Assembly (NCBI RefSeq): GCF_918797505.1
Contig: NC_092793.1
Location: 43,264,243 to 43,328,242, forward strand
Source: Bemisia tabaci
Taxonomy: Eukaryota > Arthropoda > Insecta > Hemiptera > Aleyrodidae
Reading direction: 5' to 3'
DNA length: 64,000 bases
Below the pieces are notes generated by a model. The model was not told the origin of the DNA and searched no databases. It worked only from the letters and a program-made list of their open reading frames with translations. Shown here in pieces: positions 1-10,532 of this stretch (positions within the stretch are counted from its first letter, which is position 1; the number at the start of each line of letters is the position of its first letter). The position numbers and the translations under genes are program-made.

Positions 1-250
1 ATAAATTCGATATACTACTACTATTTTATTAAAACACTTTAACATATTTTATTTTATTTATCTAGAACAAAATGATTTATTTTACTTGTTAATTGTATAT
101 TTTAGTCTACTTTATTTAATTTGATTTATTTATTTCATTTAATATATTTTATGTTATTTATTTATTTAGGTTAATATATCTAATTTATATATTTTTTTTA
201 CATTTTTTTCATTCATTTATTTTTCTTTATTTTAATACCTATACCTATAT
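1..250. repeat. A+T-rich low-complexity stretch
   Basis: The first quarter kilobase is almost pure A/T, dominated by TTTATT/ATTTA strings. It reads as simple sequence. I see no ORF, splice site or element end in it. Confidence 0.8.
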
Positions 251-937
251 ATTTTTGTATTTAATTCATGTGTTGTTCGCTTCTTTATTTCCAAAAATTG
301 ATTTCCTCTTTTATTATTTTTGTTTCTTTGAAACAGCGTAATATGGAAGTTTCTAAGAATATCGTTGCTTACCATCATGGAATTGGCGCGGCGCTGGGGA
401 CGTTTAAGATTGCTAAATTACCCTCGATAAACACGCGAGCCTCCGGAGCTCCACGGCAGCGGCACTCGGGCGATCACGGGGTTAATCAACGTCGGGAGTA
501 GTTAGTATTTAGATGGGAGAACGCTTGGGAATGACCGCGGTGCGGAAATTTTGCATGGCAACTAAGAATCCCTTCCTTGTCTCAAAACTGCCTCGGCAAC
601 AGCACAAACTAATTTTCGTTTATAATCCTTTATCTTTTTCTGCTATGGCTCTGCTAGTAGACGGCATTTTTAGCACGGAATAGGGAGCCTCCCAGGGGAG
701 GCATTTCTCATGGGATCCACTTCCCAGGGAATTATTCCCCAGCCAAAAACCGCGTGGGTGAAAGTCCCACGGGAAGTAGCCGAGCGATGCAGATCTGGCG
801 CTCTGCGTTTGTGTGAGTGTGTAATTAAGCGCGGGAATCCATGGCGGCAAACGGAAATTTGATTTGAACTTGTTCTCTTGATGTTTGCACATTTCTTACT
901 CTAAACTCCTTTTAAATGCTTACTTATGCATTCATAG
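251..937. other. Unassigned, with GC-rich patches
   Basis: There is no recognisable gene. Two patches, about 380-500 and 690-860, are clearly richer in G+C and CpG than the surroundings and contain short ORFs of 77 and 90 codons. Neither resembles a known protein. They could be fragments of an unannotated exon, promoter or mobile element. I cannot choose between these. Confidence 0.4.
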
Positions 938-1164
938 CGACGGTGTGAGTCGACGTCGCAGACTTCCTGTCTTACTTTATTTTTGAAACGGAAAACTACT
1001 CAACGGCAATTCTTTAAGACTACCGTGATTTTTCTTCTCTGTGCGAAGAAAATTCGGCATAAACTTTTAGGAATGATGTCAATTTGTTCTTTTTTAAAAA
1101 ATAACAGAGGCAGAGAGTTTCAGACACGGCAAACGAGATATATGATTGCGGACTTACGCCGTCG
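938..1164. mobile_element. Small TIR element (MITE), CGAYGGTG family, copy 1
   Basis: This copy aligns by eye with the copy at 33359-33610 over nearly its full length, including the shared block GACTTCCTGTC and the downstream ATGATGTCAATTTGTTC. The ends are inverted: CGACGGTGTGAGTCG on the left, and the right end reads CGACGGCGTAAGTC on the other strand. Compared with the other copy, the left terminal repeat lacks about 20 bp. No target duplication is evident here. The 62-codon ORF inside it is not conserved as a protein. Confidence 0.75.
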
Positions 1165-1346
1165 ATACTGATTTTAGCGAACACAAAATTAAGCTCGGAT
1201 TGAAATTTTTATTTTGTGACCCCGTTAAAGAAAAACAGGGGCTTACAATGCTGCTAAGACTGCAAACCTTGGTTCTTAATGTACAACTGGCCTATTCGAC
1301 ATGACAATCGACAATCAATTTTTCTTGAAGTGGGAGGCTCACGTAA

Positions 1347-3837
1347 GACTTGACTTGACTCTCCTCCCCCTTCGTGAGACCCCGTGAGTCAAACTTAAAC
1401 CTAACCCCTCCCCCCCTTTTTGAGTAGCTTACGCAAGGTTTTTATTGTTTGGTAATGTTTCAGGGTTGCACTCTTCAGTTGTGTACAAATTGACTTTTTT
1501 TCTATTTTATTTCATGCGTTTTCTGTAAAGAGTTACTTAATTCACCAAGCGACTTGGTCACTCGCAGACTTCACCTCTGGGCCCACCTCAATACCGCGCA
1601 AGGCTCGATGAGGTGATTCCATTTCAAAATTTCAGTACGATCTCGTGAGCCAAACTTAGGCCTTACCCCTCCCAGCTTGAGAAACTTACGTGATACTTAA
1701 ACGGTTTCCTAGTTCGGCCCAAAAATCATAGAAAGTACCTACCATGAAAAATACAATTTACCAAAAGTTCTAAAAGTTCGTTTTTGCGTGTTGATTCAGT
1801 GTTTCTTATACCTACTTTGACCGTAGGATGGGTTCATTTTGGAAAAGTGGGAAGCTAATGGAGACGAGAAGCTTTTTTATGTCGGTCGTATAGCAAACCG
1901 ATTGATTACACGAATGACGTGGACACGAAGGCGATAATGCATTTTTCTTGTGTTGTCGATGCTTAGAATCTGCCGCAAAAAAAGTGCGCGACGGAACGGG
2001 CCATAAAAAAGAAGACAGTGGTTTTGTCCATCCGACGGACAAATAGCATAGGCCATAACACAATTTTCCATTTTTTATCCGTTTTTCTTAGTGAATTGGC
2101 AAGCACGTGAAAATTGGGACTTAAAATTTTAGACTCTTTTCATGGAAGATAAAGAGGTTGCAAGAATTATTTCATCTAGGTATATTTTCGTAGCTCCGAG
2201 GAGAGCCAAGCAGGGTCAAAGGATTTAGTTCTTATCGATTTTTTTTAAAAGAAAATTTCGCATATTTCTTTTTTTTTGGGGGGGGGGGGTAGCTAAAAAA
2301 TAAATAGGGCCTCCAATTTTTAGAGACCATATTATAGAAGATTAAACTGGTGATAATCGTCTTGTACCACTTCAGAGGCAATAGCAAGAGGTAAGAGAAA
2401 ATCGCTAAAAATTCGCCGATAATTTGTATATTAACCTCTCTGTTGCCTCTTAGATGGTACCAAACGCGCGACCACTGCCAGATAATTTTAAAAGCTTCTT
2501 TTTCAACTTTGAAAATTCTTTGAAAATTGAAGGCCCAATTTTTTCCTAGTTACCAAATTATTAAAAATATTTGACGAAAATCACTGCAAAGTCGATAAAA
2601 ATCGTGTTTGCGACCTTCATATTCGTACCAACCTGCCCATTAATATACTCACAACAGCCTCTTAATGTCTTTTAAATAGGCTTTTTAGAAATAACAAAAC
2701 TCTCATTTTTTCATGCTTACCAAGCCGGGTTGAAAATTAGTAGAAAGTAAAAATGAAGAGACTTAAGCCCTATCGAGCGATTCAGGTGAACTATATGCTT
2801 ACACATGGAACAAGAAACCGGGCATCTAGAAAACCAAAAATAGCACTTGATTTATTATGAAAATATTCCCCCAAAAACCGGTAGCAGATTCTCTGCATGT
2901 TTGCAAAGTCAATTGAAAAAATCTATAAAATCGCGGAGATGGCAGTCCCAATTGTGTATCCAGCTTTTCTAGGGCATATGGCAGACAAAAGATTATTTTT
3001 ATCCCACATTCAATTAGCACGCTTCAATGAACAACCAGATGCAAGTATCAACTCCAGAAATGAGGACTAAAGGCGATTTTTATTATGTATAAAAAGTTTG
3101 AATGATTCTACAGCAATGGCGAAAATGAAGGGCCGCACTGAGGGCGAGCCCAAGGCTTTAAAGGGACCAGTCACTTCCTGAAATTTTGAAATGGAATCAC
3201 CTCATCGAGTCTTGCGCGGTATTGAGGTGGACCCAGGGGTGAAGTCTGCGAGTGACCAAGTCGCTTGCTTATCGGTCGCCAATCGGTTTACTATACGACC
3301 GACATAAAAAAGCTTCTCGTCTCCATTAGCTTCCCACTTTTCCAAAATGAACCCATCCTACGGTCAAAGTAGGTATAAGAAACACTGAATCAACACGCAA
3401 AAACGAACTTTTAGAACTTTTGGTAAATTGTATTTTTCATGGTAGGTACTTTCTATGATTTTTGGGCCGAACTAGGAAACCGTTTAAGTATCACGTAAGT
3501 TTCTCAAGCTGGGAGGGGTAAGGCCTAAGTTTGGCTCACGAGATCGTACTGAAATTTTGAAATGGAATCACCTCATCGAGCCTTGCGCGGTATTGAGGTG
3601 GGCCCAGAGGTGAAGTCTGCGAGTGACCAAGTCGCTTGGTGAATTAAGTAACTCTTTACAGAAAACGCATGAAATAAAATAGAAAAAAAGTCAATTTGTA
3701 CACAACTGAAGAGTGCAACCCTGAAACATTACCAAACAATAAAAACCTTGCGTAAGCTACTCAAAAAGGGGGGGAGGGGTTAGGTTTAAGTTTGACTCAC
3801 GGGGTCTTACGAAGGGGGAGGAGAGTCAAGTCAAGTC
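1347..3837. mobile_element. Foldback element, about 560 bp arms
   Basis: The left arm 1347-1904 is the inverted complement of 3280-3837. Paired positions sum to 5184 at both the outer end (GACTTGACTTGACTCTCC) and the inner end (TAATGGAGACGAG), so the arms match almost without indels. A roughly 90 bp block of the right arm, at about 3550-3637, is repeated in the same direction at about 3177-3270, just inside the inner arm end. The loop, about 1905-3279, carries a different dispersed repeat. No transposase is visible. A diverged single arm of the same family occurs at 32437-33085. Confidence 0.85.
2090..2790. repeat. Dispersed repeat in the foldback loop
   Basis: This block shares phrases, in the same order, with 39110-39640. 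Examples are GGCAAG followed by GTGAAAATTG or GCGAAAATTG, a TTTTAGA-ACTC block, GCAAGAATTATTT and a TGTACCA/GGTACAA block. It looks like a degenerate dispersed family with internal sub-repeats. There is no coding potential. A poly-T/poly-G run at about 2270-2290 interrupts it. Confidence 0.5.
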
Positions 3838-4825
3838 GAGTTTGAATAGAAAAATAAAGTCGCCAGTTTTCACACTTTCTCAGTCACTTCCTGGAAAATT
3901 GGGGGGGGGGGGGAGAGGATCAGGGCAGATAATTGATTCTACTGTGCTTGCACTGTTGCTTTACAAGGGGTGGAGTCTTAAAATGCAGTCCAAAAAGCCG
4001 TAAGTATCACTTGAATCACTACCAGAACAAATTAGTGAACAGTTAAATGGTAAAGCGGAAACTGGCAAGTATGGCGCTTTAGGAAAGAGCCTTTATAATG
4101 GAAATGATTGAGTTCGGTCGTAAGTAGACGGGCAGAGGTGAATTAACCATCACTGCCATCATCCACCACCTAAAATCGCCAGTTTACGATTCAAAACATA
4201 GGCGGCCGCGCGCCGACCCGCTCCGTTTTTGCGCTTTTGCTCCCTCAATTTTAAATATAAACCTATGATGTAATATACCAAATCAACGCTAAAAGAACGA
4301 TCTACAACTTTTACCGAAGGGTATTTTTCGATCCGGGTCTTCATAAGGACGTAAATGCAGAAAATGCCGGTCAATAATTCTCAATTTTCAATTTTTTTCC
4401 ATTTTACTCACATTCAAAATACTTTGACAATCAAAACTATAGTTTATTCGAAAAGTAGACTCAATTACCTACAGTTTAAAAAAACAAGTAGCAAAAGCTA
4501 CCTGCTGAGGGGGCGCCGCACAGTGGGACGAGAAGGTGTCAAAACGGGACATTCGCCCATTAGACGATAATTTTTCGCCGATCTTCTGAAAACTTGACAT
4601 TTTCGGTCTTTTTGGGAAAAGGAATCCAATATTATGTTCAGTATTTGGTTCATGGTGACAATCCCGCCAAAAAGTGATGTTGCCAAGTCTCTGTTTAAAT
4701 CTACTTGATAAACAGATTAGCATGATTATGGTAGAGATTTAACGCGCGTGTCTTTTGCTTTTTTTCATTGAAAAAGAAAATGAATTCACTTATCCTGAAA
4801 TTGAGAAATGCTTTTATTAAGAAAC
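3838..4825. other. Unassigned intergenic or intronic DNA
   Basis: I see no gene here. There is a G run near 3900, and a short GC-rich patch at 4505-4555 (GGGGCGCCGCACAGTGGGAC...) whose reverse complement recurs in diverged form at 9537-9600. That suggests a dispersed repeat whose limits I cannot fix. The short ORFs are chance size. Confidence 0.4.
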
Positions 4826-4898
4826 AACACCCCCCCCCCCTACCGTCTTCTTACCTATCGCAAAAACCGCATCGATATTTGACTATAGGGGAATGAGT
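4826..4898. repeat. Direct repeat, copy 1 of 2
   Basis: A poly-C tract is followed by TACCGTCTTCTTACCTATCG and a further 38 bp. The same sequence recurs nearly unchanged at 8327-8408. The only clear difference is the C-run length. The downstream sequences diverge at once. This fits an end fragment of a dispersed element, since no inverted end is present. Confidence 0.7.
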
Positions 4899-5508
4899 GA
4901 CTAGCAGTCAATCCGCGCTTCGCGCGGCGATATTGCAGGAAACAAATCGGAATATCTCGTAATATATGCGTATAACTTTTAATTCACTGATTTTATTTGG
5001 ATCGCTGGAAAATTAATGCATACTTCTATAATTTAGGACTGAGTCAGGGAAATATAAGGTTCGTTAAAAAGTAACTATCCCTAGTACCGTGTGACACTAT
5101 TGTTAACGAAAAGTTTTTGTAACTTGTCAAAGAGGTTTTTGAATGATCTTCGAATAACTTTTGATGAGCTAGATGTAATGGTTGTATCGCAGCTCTTGCA
5201 CTTCTGTTCGATATTGTCAAGAATCATCTGAATTTTAAAAAAGTGTCCGCTTGTTGGATACCCAATATGCTCATTCATGCATACAAGTAGAAGCGCATGA
5301 AAGCTTTAGCAGACATTTTGGAGATGAACCAAGAATTAGATGAAGAATTTATGACTTAAATCACGGCACCTTAATTACGGGATGACCTTAATTACGGCAA
5401 CTATGTATTGTCCATGAGATGCAGATGGACCCATTTCCTTAGCTCATCAAAAGTTATTCGAAGATCAATTTTATCAGCCAACCGTACGACCCACGTATCT
5501 AGTGACCC
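4899..5508. other. Unassigned stretch
   Basis: I see no coding or repeat structure beyond a small hairpin, CGCGCTTCGCGCG, near 4916. A similar CGTGCTTCGCACG hairpin lies just beyond the MITE at 5511-5738, so the two may be related target sequences. Confidence 0.3.
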
Positions 5509-5510
5509 GT

Positions 5511-5738
5511 ACACTGAAAAAAAGTTCTGTTGTCACAAACCAGAATTTCTGGTTGTATTTCGCAACCAGATTTTCCGGTTGATTTAACCAGAATTACATT
5601 TGACTCAACTAGAATTTGGTGGAGTCAACCAGACGTCTGGTTGAGTCAACTGTAATTCTGATTGAATCATCCGGAAAATCTGGTTGCGAAATACAACCAG
5701 AAATTCTGGTTTGTTACAACAGAACTTTTTTTCAGTGT
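5511..5738. mobile_element. Near-perfect palindromic MITE, ACTGAAAAAAA ends
   Basis: About 230 bp form one almost unbroken hairpin. The ends are ACACTGAAAAAAAGTTC and its complement, and the arms carry repeated CCAGAATTTCTGG-type motifs on both sides of the centre near 5625. The flanks read GTAC on both sides, which fits a 4 bp target duplication, although the palindromic ends make the exact border ambiguous. There is essentially no loop and no coding capacity. Confidence 0.85.
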
Positions 5739-5740
5739 AC

Positions 5741-6330
5741 GTGCTTCGCACGTATGAAACATACAATCAGAGAAAACAGAATTCATCTCACAATAATCAA
5801 TAATTAGTAGAACATGAATCGTTTCGATGTATAATACCACATTATAATGCGGCATTACTATTGTAATTAATTATAATGTATTAGGGGCATTATAAGTCTT
5901 TATTACCACGTCGGAATGAAATGTTGTAGAATGAATTGAAAAGCATGTTGGCAAAATTTATTATAAAAATAGTATAATGTATGTACATAACATAAAGGTA
6001 ATACAAATTAAATGATTGGAGCGTGTGTATTTCATTACATTATAGGTATATTACAATCATTTTTGTCATTGTTGGAAATTTTGATAGTTTGAAATTTGAT
6101 AGTTTGAAATTTGCTAGTTGATAGTTGATAATTTGAGAGTTGAAAATTTGGGAATTTTATTTAGTTAAGGTGATTCGATAGACGCCATATTTTGTGTTAG
6201 AACGGCATGCGACATATCGCATCAATTGGTTCCATTTTTTCAGTTACTTATCATTTTCAGTTACTTATCATTTTTCTCCAATTTTAAGTTTCGCAATTTT
6301 GTTTTCAGGAGACTAAAGCACTCACTTACC
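5741..6330. repeat. A+T-rich DNA with a short tandem motif
   Basis: It is mostly A/T with TATAAT-type strings at 5830-6060. Near 6070-6150 a 10-14 bp motif (TGATAGTTTGAAATT and variants) repeats five to six times. At 6230-6260 TTTCAGTTACTTATCA is duplicated in tandem. No gene is visible. Confidence 0.5.
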
Positions 6331-6490
6331 AATTTGTATATTTGTATTGAGTTAAGAATAGAGTCGTATTCCTCTCTGGGATTGAGGAATGGAGGTGTTA
6401 CAGTAAGTCCGGCATTAGGTTCTATTTCGACATTATGGACGAAACTGAAAGCCTTTGTTCCGATGTTAAGTCCCTAGCAAGGAAAAAAAA
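6331..6490 (+). repeat. 160 bp direct repeat, copy 1
   Basis: The block runs from AATTTGTATATTTGTATTG, through TGAGGAATGGAGGTGTTACA, to a purine-rich AAGGAAAAAAAATCC end. It recurs in the same orientation at 7406-7560 with scattered substitutions. The two copies flank a 0.9 kb unique segment that holds a candidate exon. They could be two insertions of one short retroposon, or the edges of a segmental duplication. Confidence 0.7.
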
Positions 6491-6779
6491 TCCTTAAATT
6501 TCACTAAAAATCCTTAAATCTCTAGATTTGCTCAATTATACCAAGAAAGTAAAAAATCCCTATATTTTGCAAAAAGCGTCATTTTTATCGAATAATCATG
6601 ACTTCATTCTATGTATCAATTTGCATTATTTAAATCTGATTGGCTCGTTTTATTTTTGTTGTTTTTGAAAGCAGTGCTAATCCAGACAAATAAAATGAAA
6701 GAATATTAGTTGAGTTCTTATTATTGTTTTTTTACTGTTTTATTACTGTTAATGTTTACTGTTTAATTTATTACTGTAG

Positions 6780-6939
6780 CATTCTCGTCAAAACCACTTT
6801 AATTTCCGAACCTTTTTCTGGCCATGGGCCAAAATTAAATTATTATGAAGGGCACTACTTAGATGTTGTAGATAAAAATAGGACTGTTGAAAAAGTCGCC
6901 GTTTTCAATAAATATGTTCCCGTAACGGAAGACATTTAG
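6780..6939 (+). CDS. Candidate last coding exon, unidentified protein
   Basis: A long pyrimidine-rich tract ends in TTACTGTAG at 6779. An open frame of 53 codons follows and ends at TAG 6937-6939. The frame enters with one base completing a codon. The peptide has ordinary composition and includes GPKLNYYEGHYLDVVDKN and ends FNKYVPVTEDI. I do not recognise the family. No donor site, start codon or second exon was found, so it could be a chance frame. The acceptor and the protein-like composition are the only support. Confidence 0.25.
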
Positions 6940-7405
6940 GGGAAAATTGTTACAATTTTCCGATGCAAATATTCTCCTACAATCAGCTCTGCGTTATGGG
7001 ATTATACGTACTTTTAGTCTGTGTTCGTGTCATTTAAATGTCCCTTTTTTTTATGTGTGTACATTAAAACTAACTTCGTGTAAAATTCGTCTAAGTCATC
7101 GATGCTTTGTTGCTTTACAAAATTATTAGTTTCCATTTCATGAGTACGAACTAAATTGTGCTTACGTTTTTTGAACATTTACATTTTGAGAAAATCGTCC
7201 ATCAAGAAGGTTTTTTGTTTCCTGTCACTGTTAATTTTTTTCCTCCATAAATTTTAAGTATTGCGAGTACTTACTGTGTAAAAATAATAGATTTAAGTTT
7301 GACTGTTTACTTGTAAGGCGTCAAATCGATTTAATTTTGATGTTAGAAGGTAGAGCTATTAATTTTTTGTTCTACTAAAGAAAATGCCATTGCATTTATA
7401 CTAAT

Positions 7406-7560
7406 TTGTATATTTGTATTGGTTTAAGGGTAGAGTCGTATTCCTCACCGGAATTGAGGAATGGAGGTGTTACAGTAAGTCCGGCATTAGGTTCTTGACT
7501 TCATCGACGAAACTGGAAGCCAGTGTTCCGATATTAAATCCTTAGCGGGGAAGAAAAAAA
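7406..7560 (+). repeat. 160 bp direct repeat, copy 2
   Basis: This is the partner of 6331-6490, about 1075 bp downstream. It shares GAGGAATGGAGGTGTTACAG and ends in a purine run. Divergence is moderate, so it is not a recent duplication. Confidence 0.7.
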
Positions 7561-7574
7561 TTATTTTTGCTGAA

Positions 7575-7770
7575 ATCCATGATTACACAACAAACCCACT
7601 ATGAAAGCAACAACTAAAGTTCAGAAATAGTTAGGAAATCCATGATTACACTAGAAAACCACTATTAAAACGACAACTACAGTTAAATTGAGTTCCACTG
7701 GAATTAATAGTTAAAAAATCCATGATTACACAAGAAACCCACTATGAAAGCAACAACTAAAGTTCAGATA
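7575..7770. repeat. Three-copy tandem repeat
   Basis: Three consecutive units begin AATCCATGATTACAC at about 7575, 7637 and 7718, each followed by ACCACTAT and CAACTA blocks. The middle unit is about 80 bp, and the first is about 62 bp. The first and third are closer to each other than to the middle unit. Confidence 0.75.
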
Positions 7771-8326
7771 ATGGAAAATAACTGACCCAAAACATTCAAA
7801 AATATGTTATTTTCATCAGCTGCTCAGTTTAAAAAAAAAAAAAAAAAAAAAAACAAGTAAAAACGTTCGTGGGGAGGGGGGAAGGCGAATAAATATACGA
7901 GCAGTAAGCGTAGAAGAATAACTATGGAAACATAAGAAAGCTCAAAAACTTTCATCAGCTGATAATCGGATGAAACATAGAAAGGCCCGCAGTGTTGCCG
8001 TTCATAGCATAGAACAGCGGAAATCAAAGGCCAATTACGCGCGCAGCTGAAGGTATCCGACGGCCACCCGGCAACGGCCGCGTCAGGAAATATACCCGCA
8101 CTGCTACGTCTCTCTTTCCAACACACACGGGCTTACGGGAATATCCGCGACTTCCGACCGCGGTTACTCGCGAACGGACGGGCGGATCGCGAAAAGAAAG
8201 CTTATTGCACCCCTCGGGGACAGTACCCCTGGAACGGCTAAGTTCGCAACGATTCCGACCGGTGGGAGCAGGGAGGCGAGCGTGATGGATGAGTGTATGA
8301 TCATTGTATTTCCCTTTTATTCGTTA
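7771..8326. other. Poly-A run and GC/CpG-rich segment
   Basis: A roughly 22 bp A run near 7831 is followed by a segment that becomes strikingly CpG-rich between about 8030 and 8290 (CGGCCACCCGGCAACGGCCG and similar). The 100-codon minus-strand ORF here ends in the T-run and is not convincing. The segment may be a promoter or first-exon region, or a GC-rich mobile element. No gene can be tied to it. Confidence 0.35.
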
Positions 8327-8408
8327 GACAACACCCCCCCCCCCCCCCCTACCGTCTTCTTACCTATCGCAAAAACCGCATCGATATTTGACTATAGGGG
8401 AATGAGTT
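8327..8408. repeat. Direct repeat, copy 2 of 2
   Basis: This is the same sequence as 4826-4898, a long C run followed by TACCGTCTTCTTACCTATCG. The 3.5 kb between the copies contains unrelated sequence. Confidence 0.7.
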
Positions 8409-10474
8409 CATCAATGGGCAGACATTAAAGTGAAACCGAAAATCATAATCGAATAGGTTGCTCCCAAATATTATCATTCTTTGACACAGATGCTTTTTCC
8501 CCGTTTTTTTTTCAAGGACTTTTCTTCTTCCCTTTTGAGCGCCATTTTCTAAAATCCTGATTATATGGAATATGCAACAGACACTCAAAAGCTCTAAATC
8601 TTAAGATGTCAAGGCAAAATTCCATACTTTAGAAACTCCGAGTTTCTTAGGGGTCTTTTCTGCACTTCTGAGATATCGTTCATAAGAATGAGGATTTATT
8701 GCCACTCAATATATTGCAAATTTTTCCATCGAATATGCTGGAATACAAATCATGGGATACTGTCAAACTGTCGCTACATTGGTTGAAATTATATTTTCAA
8801 TCTCAGTCTCGATGCTAAGGACCGTTTCCATCACGACATCATTCGATTCTTTGCATATTCAAAATAAAAAATTGCTCTACAAAAAAAGACGACAGCAATC
8901 AGTATCCTAGATATCAGATAAGCATTGCAGCAAGCTGATAAGCAAGGCGGCGGCGGCGCGGCGTCTCGGCGGCCAGCAACGCAGCCCGTTGCGCTCAACC
9001 TCAACCGTCAATTGACCTGAGAAAGCGCTCGATTTTAAGCGAACCGCGCTCATGTTTTCCCTTGTAACTTCGAAAGTCGGAAGAAGTCGGATGAAAACTA
9101 ATATGATTCTGAAAGCTAAGGATACGTAGAATCTCGCTATGCAAACCGTTTCTTGGACAAGTTTGGACATTTTTTTAAAACTCTAATTGAAGTTTGAATT
9201 TTAGTTTTTTGACTTGTCGATTTTGAATTCACTCTCTGACCCCCAGGAAGTTTAAAGTAATCATCACCAATGACGTAAACGAATAGTCTATGTTTGTATT
9301 CAATTGTTATAACACAAAATTGCATTTAAAATCATCTCGGAAGCTAGAGGAGCAACATTTGTATACGTGCGCTTTTACCTCTTTTTTTCATCTTTCCGAA
9401 ACACGCGTTTCTCTACGCCTGTCATTTGAATATTCCTCAATTAAATTGTTGAAATCTTCGTTATTCTGGAAGTTTAGACCCTCCAGTTAACTTCTACACC
9501 TTTGGTTTTTGCTTTTAATGATTTTCATTTTCACCGTGAATGTCCCGTTTCTGTAATGGGCTCGTCCCAATGTGCGCCGCCCCCCCAGACCCCCCCTTTC
9601 AAATTATATATGTGAGACTTTGAGTATCATAGAAGTCGTGCGGCGACATGCCGAATGAAATGCCACAATTAAAATTATTGGATCAGATGATGAGCTGATA
9701 AAAGCCTTACCTAGTAATTTGAGAACATTTCTGACACAGTTTGGTTGCTTTAACTATCACTTTGATTTGCGAAATACAAATCGTTTTCACTTCGTATGTA
9801 GTTAAATTTGATTTTGACTGACTTAGTTTCTGATGGATTCAAACTCATAATATACATTTAGGTTCCAGGGAAAGAAAAATGCAGATGAGCTACACTTCAC
9901 ATGAATATAGATTGATTAAAAATAAATAATCCGAAGAAAGTGATGGAATAAATGATGATTGTTTACTAAAGTAATTACTATACCTAGGATTCATAGGAAT
10001 TTTAAATAAAATCCCTTCCATCACTAAAATAACCCATATGTATATACTCGTGGTGCCTGCTCTCGGCTCGATTTCGCCGAATGGAATTCTTTATCATCGC
10101 GGTTGTCCTTGTTGCGTGCGGGAGGAAATGAAGGCGCGCTCGCAGTAGCAAGAAGCAGACGCGCCAGGTTGCTTGCGACGCGTGAATGTAGCTTAACCTC
10201 CACAGATTAACAAACCGTCGAGCAGCCACGCGAAAAGTCCTATACCTACATAGAGAAAAAAAAGGAGGTATTTGCATCTTGAGGTTTGTTTACCCTGTGA
10301 CGTAGGTCTGTACAACCTGGCCAGCGAAATCCGAAATTCGAACTATGAAAAATTGACCATAATTTCCGATTTTCCGAGGTGTAAAATACACAACTCAGCA
10401 GAAGAAAGAAAGAAAAATCTATTCAATCTATCTATTCTAAATTCTACTCTATTTCAACGTTGATATATCGTCCG
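8409..10474. other. Unassigned; two GC-rich patches
   Basis: No gene is recognised. A GGCGGCGGCGGCGCGGCG patch near 8945 and a CpG-rich patch at 10050-10220 stand out from A+T-rich surroundings. ORFs of 87 and 91 codons overlap these patches but match nothing I know. A C-rich string near 9580 belongs to the diverged repeat pair with 4505-4555. Confidence 0.35.
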
Positions 10475-10532
10475 TATCGATATATTTATCTCCAGAAATA
10501 TCGATACAATATTTTGGTCTAAAATATCGATA
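10475..10532. promoter_or_regulatory. Cluster of three TATCGATA sites (DRE-like)
   Basis: The palindrome TATCGATA occurs at 10475-10482, 10499-10506 and 10525-10532, spaced 24 and 26 bp apart. This is the DNA replication-related element bound by DREF/BEAF-type factors in insects, common at housekeeping promoters and insulators. CpG-rich DNA lies on both sides (10050-10220 and 10540-10730). No adjacent start codon or exon can be assigned, so promoter function is inference. Confidence 0.4.

Noticed and set aside
7824..8126. 100-codon minus-strand ORF as a gene
   Set aside because: It ends in a run of Phe encoded by the poly-A/T tract and has no recognised motif.
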